Source: Lysobacter capsici
GTDB lineage: Bacteria; Pseudomonadota; Gammaproteobacteria; Xanthomonadales; Xanthomonadaceae
Assembly (NCBI RefSeq): GCF_018732085.1
Contig: NZ_CP076103.1
Location: forward strand, 5,270,001 to 5,334,000
DNA: 64,000 nt
Direction: 5' to 3'
Shown here: positions 35,021 through 43,306 of the stretch, in pieces
Layout of the letters: each line of letters begins with the position of its first letter
How positions within the stretch are numbered: position 1 is the first letter of the stretch
Position numbers and translations under genes: made by a program
The notes under the pieces: generated by a model
Database searches by the model: none
Seen by the model: the letters and a program-made list of their open reading frames with translations, nothing else
Told to the model about the DNA's origin: nothing

Positions 35021-35988
35021 CAGTGACCGTAGTTGCTCAGCGCCAGTTCCAGCATCGACTTGGCCTGCTCGCGCAGCACCACCGGCTCGACGATCTCGGC
35101 GTCGCTGCCGTAATGCATCACGTCCATCAGCAACTCGCGCCCGGCGCTGTACGGCACCTTGAGCTCGTAGCGGCCGTCGGCGAGGAAGCGGCCCTGCTGC
35201 TGCGAATGCCAGTGTTCGTCGGCGACCCAGCGCGCGGCCTTGGCGCTGAACACGATCGTCGCCCAGCCCTTTGGCGCGCCGGAGAAAATGCCGTAGCTCG
35301 AGGCGAGGTGCTGATCGAGTTCCTCGTCGGCGACATCGCGCGCCGGCACGTCGCCGATCTTGGCCGCGCTGATCCGGTCGACCGAGAAGCTGCGCAGGGC
35401 GTCGCGCTCGTGATCCCAGGCGTCGAGGTACCAGTTTTCGCGGTAATGGGTGAGCCGTTGCGGCGACACGCTGCGACGGGTGCGCTCGTCGGTGGAGCGC
35501 GCGCGGTATTCGAACGTCAGCGGCTTGCGATCGAGCACCGCCGTGGCGACGGCGCGGAACGCGGTTTCGTCGAGCCGACGGGTGCGGTGCGGGATGACCC
35601 GCACGCGCTCGACCGGCAGGCGCCGGCCGCCGGCGTGTTCGTCGAGCAGTTTTTCGATGCGCTGCTGCAACGGCGCGAGCGCGTTCGACAACACCCCGCC
35701 GCCGCTGCGCATCAGCAGCTGTTGCGCGGCGAGCAGCGAATGCAGTTCCTCCGAGCTCAGCCACAGGCCGGGCAGCTCGAAGCGGTCGCCTTCGCTGGTG
35801 TCGTAGCGGAAACCGGCTTCGCCGTTGCCGACCACCGGGGCCATCAGGTAATCGCGCAGGTAGGCCAGATCCCGATAGACGGTCGCGCGCGAGCATTCCA
35901 GGTCCTCCTGGAGGCGCTGAACTGTGACCGGATACCTGGCCGCAGTGAGAATCCGGTGCAGCGCGTGGATGCGTTCGATACGTTCCAT
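35020..35988 (-). CDS. WYL-domain transcriptional regulator (YafY family)
   Basis: A 322-residue regulator. The N-terminal winged helix (1-65) includes MERIERIHALHRILTAARYP and the recognition region DLECSRATVYRDLAYLRDYL. The WYL domain (about 130-215) contains LTFEYRARSTDERTRRSVSP and the defining HYRENWYLDAWDHERDALR. A WCX-like C-terminal domain (about 235-322) follows. WYL proteins usually sense nucleotides or other ligands and control stress or defence genes. The ATG at 35988 (MERIERIH) matches the family's usual start. Coupling to the patatin gene suggests they share a task, but the target is unknown. Confidence 0.9.
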   Translation of the reverse strand: MERIERIHALHRILTAARYPVTVQRLQEDLECSRATVYRDLAYLRDYLMAPVVGNGEAGFRYDTSEGDRFELPGLWLSSEELHSLLAAQQLLMRSGGGVLSNALAPLQQRIEKLLDEHAGGRRLPVERVRVIPHRTRRLDETAFRAVATAVLDRKPLTFEYRARSTDERTRRSVSPQRLTHYRENWYLDAWDHERDALRSFSVDRISAAKIGDVPARDVADEELDQHLASSYGIFSGAPKGWATIVFSAKAARWVADEHWHSQQQGRFLADGRYELKVPYSAGRELLMDVMHYGSDAEIVEPVVLREQAKSMLELALSNYGH

Positions 35989-36077
35989 GTCGGCGGGGTC
36001 TGGTAGAGGCGGTGGGGACACAACTAGCATGGCATCGGCCTCTGTCCGGCCGCCACCATCGAACCTAAGGATCCTAC

Positions 36078-36662
36078 GTGATCAAGACCTCATTATCCGC
36101 AACGCTGACCACCCCGGTGCTGCTGCTGGGTCTGAGCGCCTCCAGTCTGGCCTGGGCCGGACCGAAAGAGGAGGTCGTGGCCGCAGTCGACAAATTCCTC
36201 GCCGCCAAGAGCTACCACGCCGTCATGAGCATGGGCCCGGGACCGGGCACCGAAACCGACTTCGTCGCCCCCGACCGCATGCGCGTGAAGATGGGCACGA
36301 TGGGCGAGCAGATCATGATCGGCAACACCTTGTACCTGACCATCCAGGGCAAGACCAGCAAACAGGCCGCGCCCAACGGCGGCATCGCCCAATTGCGTAC
36401 CCGCGACAAAGTTCTCGGCAACCTGACGACCCTCAAGGTGACCGCGGCCGGCAACGAGAACCTGAGCGGCGTGGCGACCAAGAAGTACAAGATCGACAAC
36501 ACCCAACCCAAGTCCTCCTCGACCTTCTGGGTCAACGCCGACGGTTATCCGGTGCAATCGGTCAACATCGCCGACGTCAACGGCAAGCAGTACACCTCGA
36601 CCTTGAAGTATTCGCGTTTCAACGACCCCAGTATCAAGATCCAGGCCCCGGCGGTGAAGTGA
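36078..36662 (+). CDS. Exported protein, LolA/LppX-like lipid-carrier-type fold suspected
   Basis: A 194-residue secreted protein starting at GTG 36078, with AAGGATC upstream. The signal peptide runs MIKTSLSATLTTPVLLLGLS with cleavage after SLAWA. The mature part alternates strands and short loops: AAKSYHAVMSMGPG, RMRVKMGTMGEQIMIGNTLY, KKYKIDNTQPKSSSTFWVNA, DGYPVQSVNIADVNGKQYTS. This half-barrel pattern with a late D-G-Y-P-V segment is reminiscent of LolA/outer-membrane-lipoprotein-sorting-like proteins. The family assignment is tentative. It is flanked by divergent and convergent genes and so likely transcribed alone, ending at the 36672-36704 hairpin. Confidence 0.75.
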   Translation: MIKTSLSATLTTPVLLLGLSASSLAWAGPKEEVVAAVDKFLAAKSYHAVMSMGPGPGTETDFVAPDRMRVKMGTMGEQIMIGNTLYLTIQGKTSKQAAPNGGIAQLRTRDKVLGNLTTLKVTAAGNENLSGVATKKYKIDNTQPKSSSTFWVNADGYPVQSVNIADVNGKQYTSTLKYSRFNDPSIKIQAPAVK

Positions 36663-36671
36663 CATTAGACA

Positions 36672-36704
36672 CCACCGCAGTCGCATCGATTGCGACTGCG
36701 GTGG
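36672..36704. terminator. Perfect 14-bp hairpin between convergent genes
   Basis: CCACCGCAGTCGCA, loop TCGAT, TGCGACTGCGGTGG. It starts 10 bases after the stop of the exported-protein gene and 13 bases from the stop of the opposite-strand small membrane protein. A bidirectional terminator is the natural reading, although T-tracts are weak. Confidence 0.75.
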
Positions 36705-36716
36705 CCGGCTGCGCAT

Positions 36717-36932
36717 TCAGCCGGTGATCGCGCCGCGCATCGCCAGGCCCAATTGCTGCCAGCCGTAGATCGCCGCGATGCCCAGCGCCGCCGCGACGGC
36801 CGCGCCCAGATGCCAGCGATTGAAGCCCGGCCGGCGCGCGCGCTGGCGGTAGCCGACCCAGGCCGACCACGCCGCGACGACGAACAGCCCGCCATGCGAG
36901 GCGACCACGAACAGCGCCCACAGCAGTTCCAT
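36717..36932 (-). CDS. Small two-helix membrane protein
   Basis: A 71-residue protein beginning MELLWALFVVASHGGLFVVA, with a first membrane helix at about 3-26 and a second (LGAAVAAALGIAAIYGWQQL) at about 42-62. A basic loop (RQRARRPGFNR) lies between them. No known family. It is divergent from the molybdopterin oxidoreductase gene, with about 120 bases between the two starts. A link to that redox complex is possible but only suggested by position. Confidence 0.6.
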   Translation of the reverse strand: MELLWALFVVASHGGLFVVAAWSAWVGYRQRARRPGFNRWHLGAAVAAALGIAAIYGWQQLGLAMRGAITG

Positions 36933-37051
36933 GCGTTCGTGCCTGTCCTTGTGCGCGTGTGACAACACCGGAGTATGTCCGGATCCTTGCGGCAACGCCA
37001 AGCGCCGCCGGCAGACTCGCCGGATCCCGGCGCGATAGGCACAATGACCCG

Positions 37052-40000
37052 ATGCGAGAGCACGCTCCCTCCGAGCCAGCCATCGACCTGTCGCCCTCGC
37101 CCGGCGACGAGGTCAAGACCACGACCTGTTACATGTGCGCATGCCGATGCGGCATCAAGGTCTGGCTGGCCGACGGCAAGATCCGTTACATCCAGGGCAA
37201 TCCCGATCATCCGGTCAACCAGGGCGTGCTGTGCGCCAAGGGATCGGCCGGGATCATGCAGCACTATTCGCCGGCGCGGCTGAGCAAACCTTTGTTGCGC
37301 GTGGGCGAGCGCGGCAAGGGCGAGTTCCGCGAAATCGAATGGGACCAGGCGCTGGACATCGCCGCCGGCTGGCTGGCACCGATCCGCGAACGCAATCCCG
37401 ACGAGCTCGCGTTTTTCACCGGCCGCGATCAGTCGCAGGCGCTGACCGGCTGGTGGGCGCAGCAGTTCGGCACGGTCAACTACGCTGCGCACGGCGGGTT
37501 CTGCTCGGTCAACATGGCCGCGGGCGGGTTGTATACGCTGGGCGGCTCGTTCTGGGAATTCGGCGAACCCGACTGGGAGCATTCGCGTTATCTGATGCTG
37601 TGGGGCGTGGCCGAGGATCACGACTCCAACCCGATCAAGCTCGGCCTGGGCAAGTTGAAGGCGCGCGGCGCGAAGATCGTCGCGGTCAATCCGGTGCGCA
37701 GCGGCTATGGTGCGATCGCCGATGAGTGGATCGGGATCCGGCCTGGGACCGATGGATTGTTTGCGTTCGCGCTGATCCACGAATTGCTGAAGGCCGATCG
37801 GATCGATCTGGATTATCTGGTGCGGTATGCGAATGCGCATTGGCTGGTGATCCGCAATCCGGGTGGGGCGGATGATGGGTTGTTTGCTCGCGATGAGCTG
37901 GGGCGTGCGTTGTGTTGGGTTAGCGGCCCTCACCCTAGCCCTCTCCCGCAAGCGGGAGAGGGAACACCGACGAAGCGGTCGGATGCGACGCATGCATCCG
38001 AAGATGCGGCTCCGCGAAACATCCCGAACACCGCCGAAGAGCTCCCTCTCCCGCCCGCGGGAGAGGGCCGGGGTGAGGGCCGCGCCTGCCCCGCCGACAC
38101 CATCGACATCTCCCCCGCCGTCGTAGGCGAATACACCCTGCCCGACGGCCGCCGCGCCGTGCCCGTGTTCCACCTGCTCGTCGAACGCTACCTCGACCCG
38201 CAATACGCACCCGACGCGGTCAGCGAACGCTGCGGCATTCCCGCCGACACCATCCGCCGCATCGCCCGCGAACTCGCACAGGCCGCGTTCGACAACCCCG
38301 TCACCCTGCCGATCGCCTGGACCGATGCGCACGGCCGCGAACACAGTCAGATGGTCGGCCGTCCGGTCAGCATGCACGCGATGCGCGGGATCAGCGCGCA
38401 CAGCAACGGCTTCCACACCTGCCGCGCGCTGCACTTGTTGCAGTTGCTGCTCGGCGCGGTCGACACGCCCGGATCGTTCCGCTATCAGCCGCCGTTCCCC
38501 AAGCCACTCCCGCCGCCGAACCGGCCCGGAAAACAGCGTCAAGCCAATGGCGCGCTGGACGCCGCCCCGCTCGGTTTCGTCCACGGCCCCGAAGACCTCG
38601 TCGTCGACGAACACGGTCAGCCGCGTCGCATCGACCACGCGTTCTCGTGGGCGTACCCGCTGTCGGCGCACGGCATGATGCACACGGTGATCCGCAACGC
38701 CTGGGCCGGCGATCCGTACAAGATCGACACGCTGATGATGTTCATGGCCAACATGAGCTGGAACTCGGCGATGAACACCGGCGAGACCATGCACTGGCTC
38801 ACCGATCGCGGCGAAGACGGCGAGTACCGCATCCCGCACATCATCTACGCCGACGCCTACGCCTCGGAGATGACCGCCTACGCCGATCTGGTCCTGCCCG
38901 ACACCACGTATCTGGAACGCTTCGACGCGATCAGCCTGCTCGACCGGCCGATCTCCGATGCGGATTCGGCCTGCGATGCGATACGGCATCCCATCGTGGA
39001 TTCGGCCACGCAACGCCTGCACGCAAGCGACGAAGCCCGCGACGTGCGCGGCTTCCAGTCTGTCCTGCTCGACATCGGCGCACGCCTTGGACTTCCAGGC
39101 ATGGTGTCGGAAGACGGCAGCCCGCGCTATCGCGACTACGCTGACTACATCGTGCGCCACGAACGCGCGCCCGGGGTCGGCCTGCTCGCCGGCTGGCGCG
39201 GCGAACACGGCGAACTCGAAGCCAAGGGCCCGCCGAACCCGGAGCAGCTGCAACGCTACATCGACAACGGCGGCTTCTGGCGCAGCCACGTGCCCGAGTC
39301 GGCGCGCTACTTCAAGATGGCCAACCGCGGCTATCTGGACTGGGCGCAGAAGATGGGTTTTCTCGGCCACGCCGATCCGATCGTGCTGCAGCTGTATTCC
39401 GAGACGATGCAGAAGTTCCGCCTCGCCGCGCAGGGCCACGGTGCCAAGCAGCCGCCGGCCGAACACCGCGAGCGCGTGGCGACCTACTTCGATCCGTTGC
39501 CGATCTGGTACGAACCCTTCGAAGGCGCGCAGATCGCCGACGGCGCCACGCGTTTCCCGCTCAGCGCGGTGACCCAGCGGCCGATGTTCATGTACCACGC
39601 CTGGGGTTCGCAGAACGCGTGGCTGCGGCAGATCAGCGCGCGCAATTTCCTCTACCTGCATCCCGACACCGGCGCGCGCCACGGCATCGCCGACGAAGAC
39701 TGGATCGCGGTGCAATCGCACCACGGCCGCATCCAGGTGCAGGCGAAATTCGCCGCCAACGTGCAGCCCGACACGGTCTGGACCTGGAACGCGATCGGCA
39801 AGCGCCGCGGCGCCTGGCGCTTGAACAAGGACGCGCCGGAAAGCCGCAAGGGTTTCCTGCTCAATCATCTGATTTCCGACATCACGCCCAAGGGCGACTA
39901 CGCCAACGCCGACCCGGTCACTGGCCAGGCGGCCTGGTTCGATCTGCGCGTGTCGATCCGCAGACTCGACGCGGCCGACGATGCGCAGGCGGTCTCGCAG

Positions 40001-40081
40001 CCGCAGTTCGCCGCATTGTCGTTCGAGCCCGCCGACAACCGGCCCTTGCGCTACGGCGCGCAGTTCAGGAAAAACCGATGA
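37052..40081 (+). CDS. Molybdopterin oxidoreductase catalytic subunit (SoeA-like), with in-frame repeat insertion
   Basis: A protein of 1,009 residues of the DMSO-reductase superfamily. The N-terminal [4Fe-4S] motif is TTCYMCACRCGIKVW followed by a fourth Cys in QGVLCAKGSAG. Mo-bisPGD-binding blocks include AHGGFCSVNMAAGGLY and WGVAEDHDSNPIKLG, and the C-terminal domain contains NLEHMIC-like elements such as MFMYHAWGSQNAWLRQISAR. No Tat signal is present, so it acts on the cytoplasmic side of the membrane. With the Fe-S and NrfD/DmsC-like subunits downstream, this fits SoeABC, the cytoplasmic quinone-linked sulfite dehydrogenase; substrate is inferred. Residues about 291-344 (WVSGPHPSPLPQAGEG and following) are encoded by a family C inverted-repeat element inserted in frame. 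Confidence 0.85.
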   Translation: MREHAPSEPAIDLSPSPGDEVKTTTCYMCACRCGIKVWLADGKIRYIQGNPDHPVNQGVLCAKGSAGIMQHYSPARLSKPLLRVGERGKGEFREIEWDQALDIAAGWLAPIRERNPDELAFFTGRDQSQALTGWWAQQFGTVNYAAHGGFCSVNMAAGGLYTLGGSFWEFGEPDWEHSRYLMLWGVAEDHDSNPIKLGLGKLKARGAKIVAVNPVRSGYGAIADEWIGIRPGTDGLFAFALIHELLKADRIDLDYLVRYANAHWLVIRNPGGADDGLFARDELGRALCWVSGPHPSPLPQAGEGTPTKRSDATHASEDAAPRNIPNTAEELPLPPAGEGRGEGRACPADTIDISPAVVGEYTLPDGRRAVPVFHLLVERYLDPQYAPDAVSERCGIPADTIRRIARELAQAAFDNPVTLPIAWTDAHGREHSQMVGRPVSMHAMRGISAHSNGFHTCRALHLLQLLLGAVDTPGSFRYQPPFPKPLPPPNRPGKQRQANGALDAAPLGFVHGPEDLVVDEHGQPRRIDHAFSWAYPLSAHGMMHTVIRNAWAGDPYKIDTLMMFMANMSWNSAMNTGETMHWLTDRGEDGEYRIPHIIYADAYASEMTAYADLVLPDTTYLERFDAISLLDRPISDADSACDAIRHPIVDSATQRLHASDEARDVRGFQSVLLDIGARLGLPGMVSEDGSPRYRDYADYIVRHERAPGVGLLAGWRGEHGELEAKGPPNPEQLQRYIDNGGFWRSHVPESARYFKMANRGYLDWAQKMGFLGHADPIVLQLYSETMQKFRLAAQGHGAKQPPAEHRERVATYFDPLPIWYEPFEGAQIADGATRFPLSAVTQRPMFMYHAWGSQNAWLRQISARNFLYLHPDTGARHGIADEDWIAVQSHHGRIQVQAKFAANVQPDTVWTWNAIGKRRGAWRLNKDAPESRKGFLLNHLISDITPKGDYANADPVTGQAAWFDLRVSIRRLDAADDAQAVSQPQFAALSFEPADNRPLRYGAQFRKNR
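37923..38083. mobile_element. Family C inverted-repeat element inserted inside the SoeA-like gene
   Basis: The 161-bp stretch is bounded by perfect inverted ends GCGGCCCTCACCC and GGGTGAGGGCCGC, each followed inward by CCCTCTCCCGC palindromes. The same ends are found in intergenic copies at 5170-5343 and 56227-56380. Here the element is read through as protein without a stop or frameshift. No clear target duplication is visible. Confidence 0.8.
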
Positions 40082-40163
40082 ACGGATGCATCGCCAGTCC
40101 ATGTTGTTGCCGAGATGGCGCTGCGTCGGCCGCTACGCGGATTCGAATCCTGATGGAGCGAGC

Positions 40164-40385
40164 ATGAAACCGGCCCGCGTATTCGCCGGCCTGCTGTGCA
40201 TCGCGCTGAGCTTCGGCCTGGTGCTGTTGCTCGGCCTGGGCATGTTCGATCCCACTCGCGACGCGGCCGCGAGCGCCAACGGCTCGGTGACGCCAGTGTT
40301 GATCGCGTTGATGCCGAGCGTGACCGTCGGCCTGGCTGTGTTTGCGCTCGGGGTATGGCTGATATCGACCGGGAGAAAACGATGA
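40164..40385 (+). CDS. Small membrane protein in the molybdo-oxidoreductase operon
   Basis: A 73-residue protein with two membrane segments: RVFAGLLCIALSFGLVLLLG (about 5-24) and ALMPSVTVGLAVFALGVWLI (about 47-66). They are separated by a short polar loop (MFDPTRDAAASANGS). No family is recognised. Its stop overlaps the next start (ATGA at 40382-40385), so it is translated together with the Fe-S subunit. Such a gene is not part of the textbook three-subunit SoeABC set; it could be an assembly or anchoring factor. Confidence 0.7.
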   Translation: MKPARVFAGLLCIALSFGLVLLLGLGMFDPTRDAAASANGSVTPVLIALMPSVTVGLAVFALGVWLISTGRKR

Positions 40386-41200
40386 CCGGTCTGCCACCGC
40401 CGTCGAAGAAGAAACTGGGTCTGGTGATCGACCTGGACACCTGCGTGGGTTGCCATGCCTGCGCGGTGAGCTGCAAGGAATGGAACGCCGGCGGTTTTTC
40501 CGCGCCGCTGACCGATGAGCAGCCTTACGGCAAGGACCCGTCGGGCGTTTGGTTCAATCGCGTCCACAGCTACGAAGTCGAAGCCACCACCGTCGCCGCA
40601 TTGCCGATCGCCGATCCGGTGCGCGGCTGCGGCAGCGCCGCGGCGGCCGCCGACACTACGCCGCAACCGGCGATGACCCTGCACTTCCCGCGCTCGTGCC
40701 TGCATTGCGAACAGCCGGCCTGCGTGACCGTGTGCCCGACCGGCGCGAGCTACAAACGCGCAGAGGACGGCATCGTGCTGGTCGACGAGGACAAGTGCAT
40801 CGGTTGCAAGCTGTGCTCCTGGGCCTGCCCCTACGGTGCGCGCGAGTACAGCCCGGTCGAGGGCGTGATGAAGAAATGCACGCTGTGCATCGACCGCATC
40901 TACAACGAGAACCTTGAAGAATCCGAACGCCAGCCGGCCTGCGTGCAGGCCTGCCCGACCCGCGCGCGCCATTTCGGCGACTTCGCCGATCCGGAGTCGA
41001 AGGTGTCCAAGCTCGTCGCCGAACGCGGCGGCGTCGACCTGATGGCCTCGCTGGGTTACCAGCCGACCAACAAATACCTGCCGCCGCGCGCACGCCGCAA
41101 CGGTGCGACGGAACCCGAATCGGCGCCGGCCGCGGAAACGCTGGACGCTCAGGCCCTGCCGACGGTGTTGCGCTGGCTGGATCGGGTGTTGTCGCGATGA
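40382..41200 (+). CDS. 4Fe-4S dicluster electron-transfer subunit (SoeB/DmsB-like)
   Basis: A 272-residue ferredoxin-like subunit. Cys motifs occur in the order DTCVGCHACAVSCKEWN (about 20-36), SCLHCEQPACVTVCPTGAS (about 102-120), DKCIGCKLCSWACPYGARE (about 137-155), and KKCTLCIDRI with PACVQACPTRARHFGD (about 164-205). This supplies sites for four [4Fe-4S] clusters, as in DmsB. It carries electrons from the Mo subunit to the membrane anchor. No signal peptide, consistent with a cytoplasmic complex. The start ATG at 40382 overlaps the previous stop. Confidence 0.9.
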   Translation: MTGLPPPSKKKLGLVIDLDTCVGCHACAVSCKEWNAGGFSAPLTDEQPYGKDPSGVWFNRVHSYEVEATTVAALPIADPVRGCGSAAAAADTTPQPAMTLHFPRSCLHCEQPACVTVCPTGASYKRAEDGIVLVDEDKCIGCKLCSWACPYGAREYSPVEGVMKKCTLCIDRIYNENLEESERQPACVQACPTRARHFGDFADPESKVSKLVAERGGVDLMASLGYQPTNKYLPPRARRNGATEPESAPAAETLDAQALPTVLRWLDRVLSR

Positions 41201-41302
41201 TGCGTTTGCGCGGTAGGTGGCGATTGCGCGACTGCACGCGTGGCGAGTGCGTCCGCGCACACGCGCATCTCATTTCCCTTCGTTTCGCTCGCGCAGGCTG
41301 AT

Positions 41303-42250
41303 ATGCATCCGGCGTTCTCGGTCATTTTCTTTACCACCTTGTCGGGCGCCGGGTATGGGCTGATGGCGTGGGTCGGCGCGATCGCCTTCTACCATTACGC
41401 CGGCGGATCGCCGGTCGAGCCCATGCGCGTATTGGCGTTCGCGATGCTGACGGCCTTGATCCTGGTCACCGTCGGCCTGCTCAGCTCGACCCTGCACCTG
41501 GGCAAGCCGCTGCGCGCCTGGCGCGCGTTCTCGCAATGGCGGACCTCGTGGCTGTCGCGCGAGGGCGTGATGGCGATCGTCGCCTACCTGCCCGCATTGG
41601 GCTTGCTGCTGGGCGCGGTGCGCGAAAGCGGCGCGGCGATGCCGATGCTGCTGTCGGCGGCGGTGGTGGTGTGCGCACTGCTCACCGTGGCCTGCACGGC
41701 GATGATCTACGCCTCGCTCAAGCCGATCCCGGCGTGGCGGCATTGGCTGGTGGTGCCGGGCTATCTGGCCTTCGCCCTGCTCAGCGGCGCGGCCTTGCTG
41801 GCCGCGCTACCCACCACGGCCGCGGCCGGACGCTGGGCGATGACGGCGGTGGTGCTGCTGGCGCCGCTGACCGCGCTGCTCAAGCTGGTGTACTGGCGCG
41901 CGATCGACCGCACGCCCCTGCCGGTCACCCGCGGCGAAGCGGTCGGCCTGCCCGACCGCGAATTGTCGGTGTTCGAGCGCCCGCACACCGAAGACAATTA
42001 CCTGACGCGCGAAATGGGCTACGTGCTTGCGCGCAAGCACGCGCGCAAGCTGCGCGCGATCGCGCTGGTGTTGTTCGCGCTGCTGCCGGTGGCCGGCATG
42101 TTCGTCGCCGGCCTGATGCAGGTGACCGGGTCGCCTGAGACGGCCGCGGTCGTAACCGCGCTGAGCGCGTTGTCGGTGTTGCTGGGCGCGGTGGTCGAGC
42201 GCTGGCTGTTCTTCGCCCAGGCCAAACATCTGGTCACGCTGTACTACTGA
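41303..42250 (+). CDS. DmsC-family membrane anchor subunit (SoeC-like)
   Basis: A 315-residue polytopic quinone-interacting subunit with about eight hydrophobic helices. It starts MHPAFSVIFFTTLSGAGYGL, a typical DmsC opening. STLHLGKPLRAWRAFSQWRT and SWLSREGVMAIVAYLPALGL are the family's hallmark loop and helix. MTAVVLLAPLTALLKLVYWR and a C-terminal cluster ending VERWLFFAQAKHLVTLYY complete it. It passes electrons to the quinone pool. It lies about 100 bp downstream of the Fe-S gene, so it is probably co-transcribed. It completes the three-subunit complex with the two preceding redox genes. Confidence 0.9.
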   Translation: MHPAFSVIFFTTLSGAGYGLMAWVGAIAFYHYAGGSPVEPMRVLAFAMLTALILVTVGLLSSTLHLGKPLRAWRAFSQWRTSWLSREGVMAIVAYLPALGLLLGAVRESGAAMPMLLSAAVVVCALLTVACTAMIYASLKPIPAWRHWLVVPGYLAFALLSGAALLAALPTTAAAGRWAMTAVVLLAPLTALLKLVYWRAIDRTPLPVTRGEAVGLPDRELSVFERPHTEDNYLTREMGYVLARKHARKLRAIALVLFALLPVAGMFVAGLMQVTGSPETAAVVTALSALSVLLGAVVERWLFFAQAKHLVTLYY

Positions 42251-42439
42251 GCCTCCGGGCCATCGATCGCAGCCGCGAACCCGGCCATCGCCCCGTGGCG
42301 CAAGGCGTCCGGCCATTCGCATCAATCACTTGCGTGCCACCGCAGGATTAATCGAACCTATCCGACGTGCCCGGCGTCGCAGGTCTGTAATCGATTTCAT
42401 GGCATTATCCTGGGCCGTCCTTCCAGCCTGACTCAGACG

Positions 42440-43114
42440 ATGCTCGGTGCAATCGGGCTCGCCCTGCTGGGCGCGCCTCTGGTCACATTGCCGAATCCCG
42501 CCTTCGGTGGCGACCCGATCCTGATCGCGATTGCGAGCGATCCGGCGCAGATGCGCCTGTTCTGCTTCTCGACCCGTTGCGGCGACGAGGAATGGAAGTC
42601 GGCGATGGCGACGCGGCAACGCGCGCCCGATATCGACCCGGCCGACCTGCCGCCGCTGCGCAAGGTGCAGTTGCCGGGCCAGCAACGCGTGATCGGCGGC
42701 GTCAGCGCCCCGGCGACCTCGCGCGAAAGCCGCTCGATGTACTCCAACGACTACCGCATCGGCACCCGCTACGGCGTGCAGGCAGTGCGCGACGGCCCGA
42801 CCCAGATCGGCCTGCAGTTCGGCGCCGGCTACCGCCTCGCGCCGTTGTACGACGACGGCATCAACCGTCCCGGCGCGGTGTTCCGCGGCGAACTCAACCT
42901 CGGCCAGCGCATCGGCGACCGCGCGCGTTTCACCCAGAGCGTGCAGGTCGAAAGCGGCCGCGGCGACACCTTCGTCAAGCAGTCGGTGCGGCTGGACGTG
43001 GAGGTGTGGCAGAACTGGAAGCTGGAGACCGATTTCGCGATCCGCCACGACAACAACGGCGGCGGTGGCAGCGAGAGTGCGGAGAGTTCGATCGAGTTGA
43101 TTCGGCGGTTTTGA
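42440..43114 (+). CDS. Putative outer-membrane beta-barrel protein
   Basis: A 224-residue exported protein. The N-terminus MLGAIGLALLGAPLVTLPNP is a probable signal peptide. The second half shows alternating amphipathic strands: NDYRIGTRYGVQAVRDGPTQ, IGLQFGAGYRLAPLYD, VFRGELNLGQRIGDRARFTQ, LDVEVWQNWKLETDFAIRHD. The last residue is Phe preceded by IELIRRF, as in BAM-dependent barrels. The pattern is DUF481/YdiY-like, but it is too short and divergent for a firm family call. Function unknown. It follows the SoeC-like gene after 189 bp. Confidence 0.7.
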   Translation: MLGAIGLALLGAPLVTLPNPAFGGDPILIAIASDPAQMRLFCFSTRCGDEEWKSAMATRQRAPDIDPADLPPLRKVQLPGQQRVIGGVSAPATSRESRSMYSNDYRIGTRYGVQAVRDGPTQIGLQFGAGYRLAPLYDDGINRPGAVFRGELNLGQRIGDRARFTQSVQVESGRGDTFVKQSVRLDVEVWQNWKLETDFAIRHDNNGGGGSESAESSIELIRRF

Positions 43115-43167
43115 GGGCTGCTGTGGTTTGCCGAGCGCGGGCATCACGTGCCTGCGCCGTTGTTTGA

Positions 43168-43240
43168 GGTTTCGCGGTCGCGGCTTGCGCCGCTCCTACA
43201 TGGGCTGCCTGTAGGAGCGGCGCAAGCCGCGACCGCGACA
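43168..43240. repeat. Family B palindromic repeat, inverted pair
   Basis: TCGCGGTCGCGGCTTGCGCC...GCTCCTACA and its reverse complement TGTAGGAGCGGCGCAAGCCG...GACCGCGA face each other across about 11 bases between two convergent genes (the barrel gene and hemC). Single copies of the same unit are at 56058-56094, 56157-56196, 61878-61915 and 61984-62020. Confidence 0.85.
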
Positions 43241-43306
43241 CTTCGGACATGACGCAACTTCGACGTCAGACCGCGATCCGCCCGCGCCCGTAACCGACGC
43301 AACGCC

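Noticed and set aside
35021..35896. Longer patatin protein reading back into the regulator gene
   Set aside because: The frame is open but overlaps the conserved WYL regulator in another frame. The patatin family start fits the ATG at 35020.
36933..37051. Earlier start for the molybdopterin oxidoreductase at 36959 giving a possible export signal
   Set aside because: The extra residues (MTTPEYVRILAATPSAAGRL) contain no twin-arginine motif with a hydrophobic core. The ATG at 37052 is closer to family starts.
36665..40102. A 1,145-codon open frame opposite the SoeA-like gene
   Set aside because: Shadow frame: the plus-strand product has complete Fe-S and Mo-binding motifs, and the reverse product is Arg/His/Asp-rich noise.
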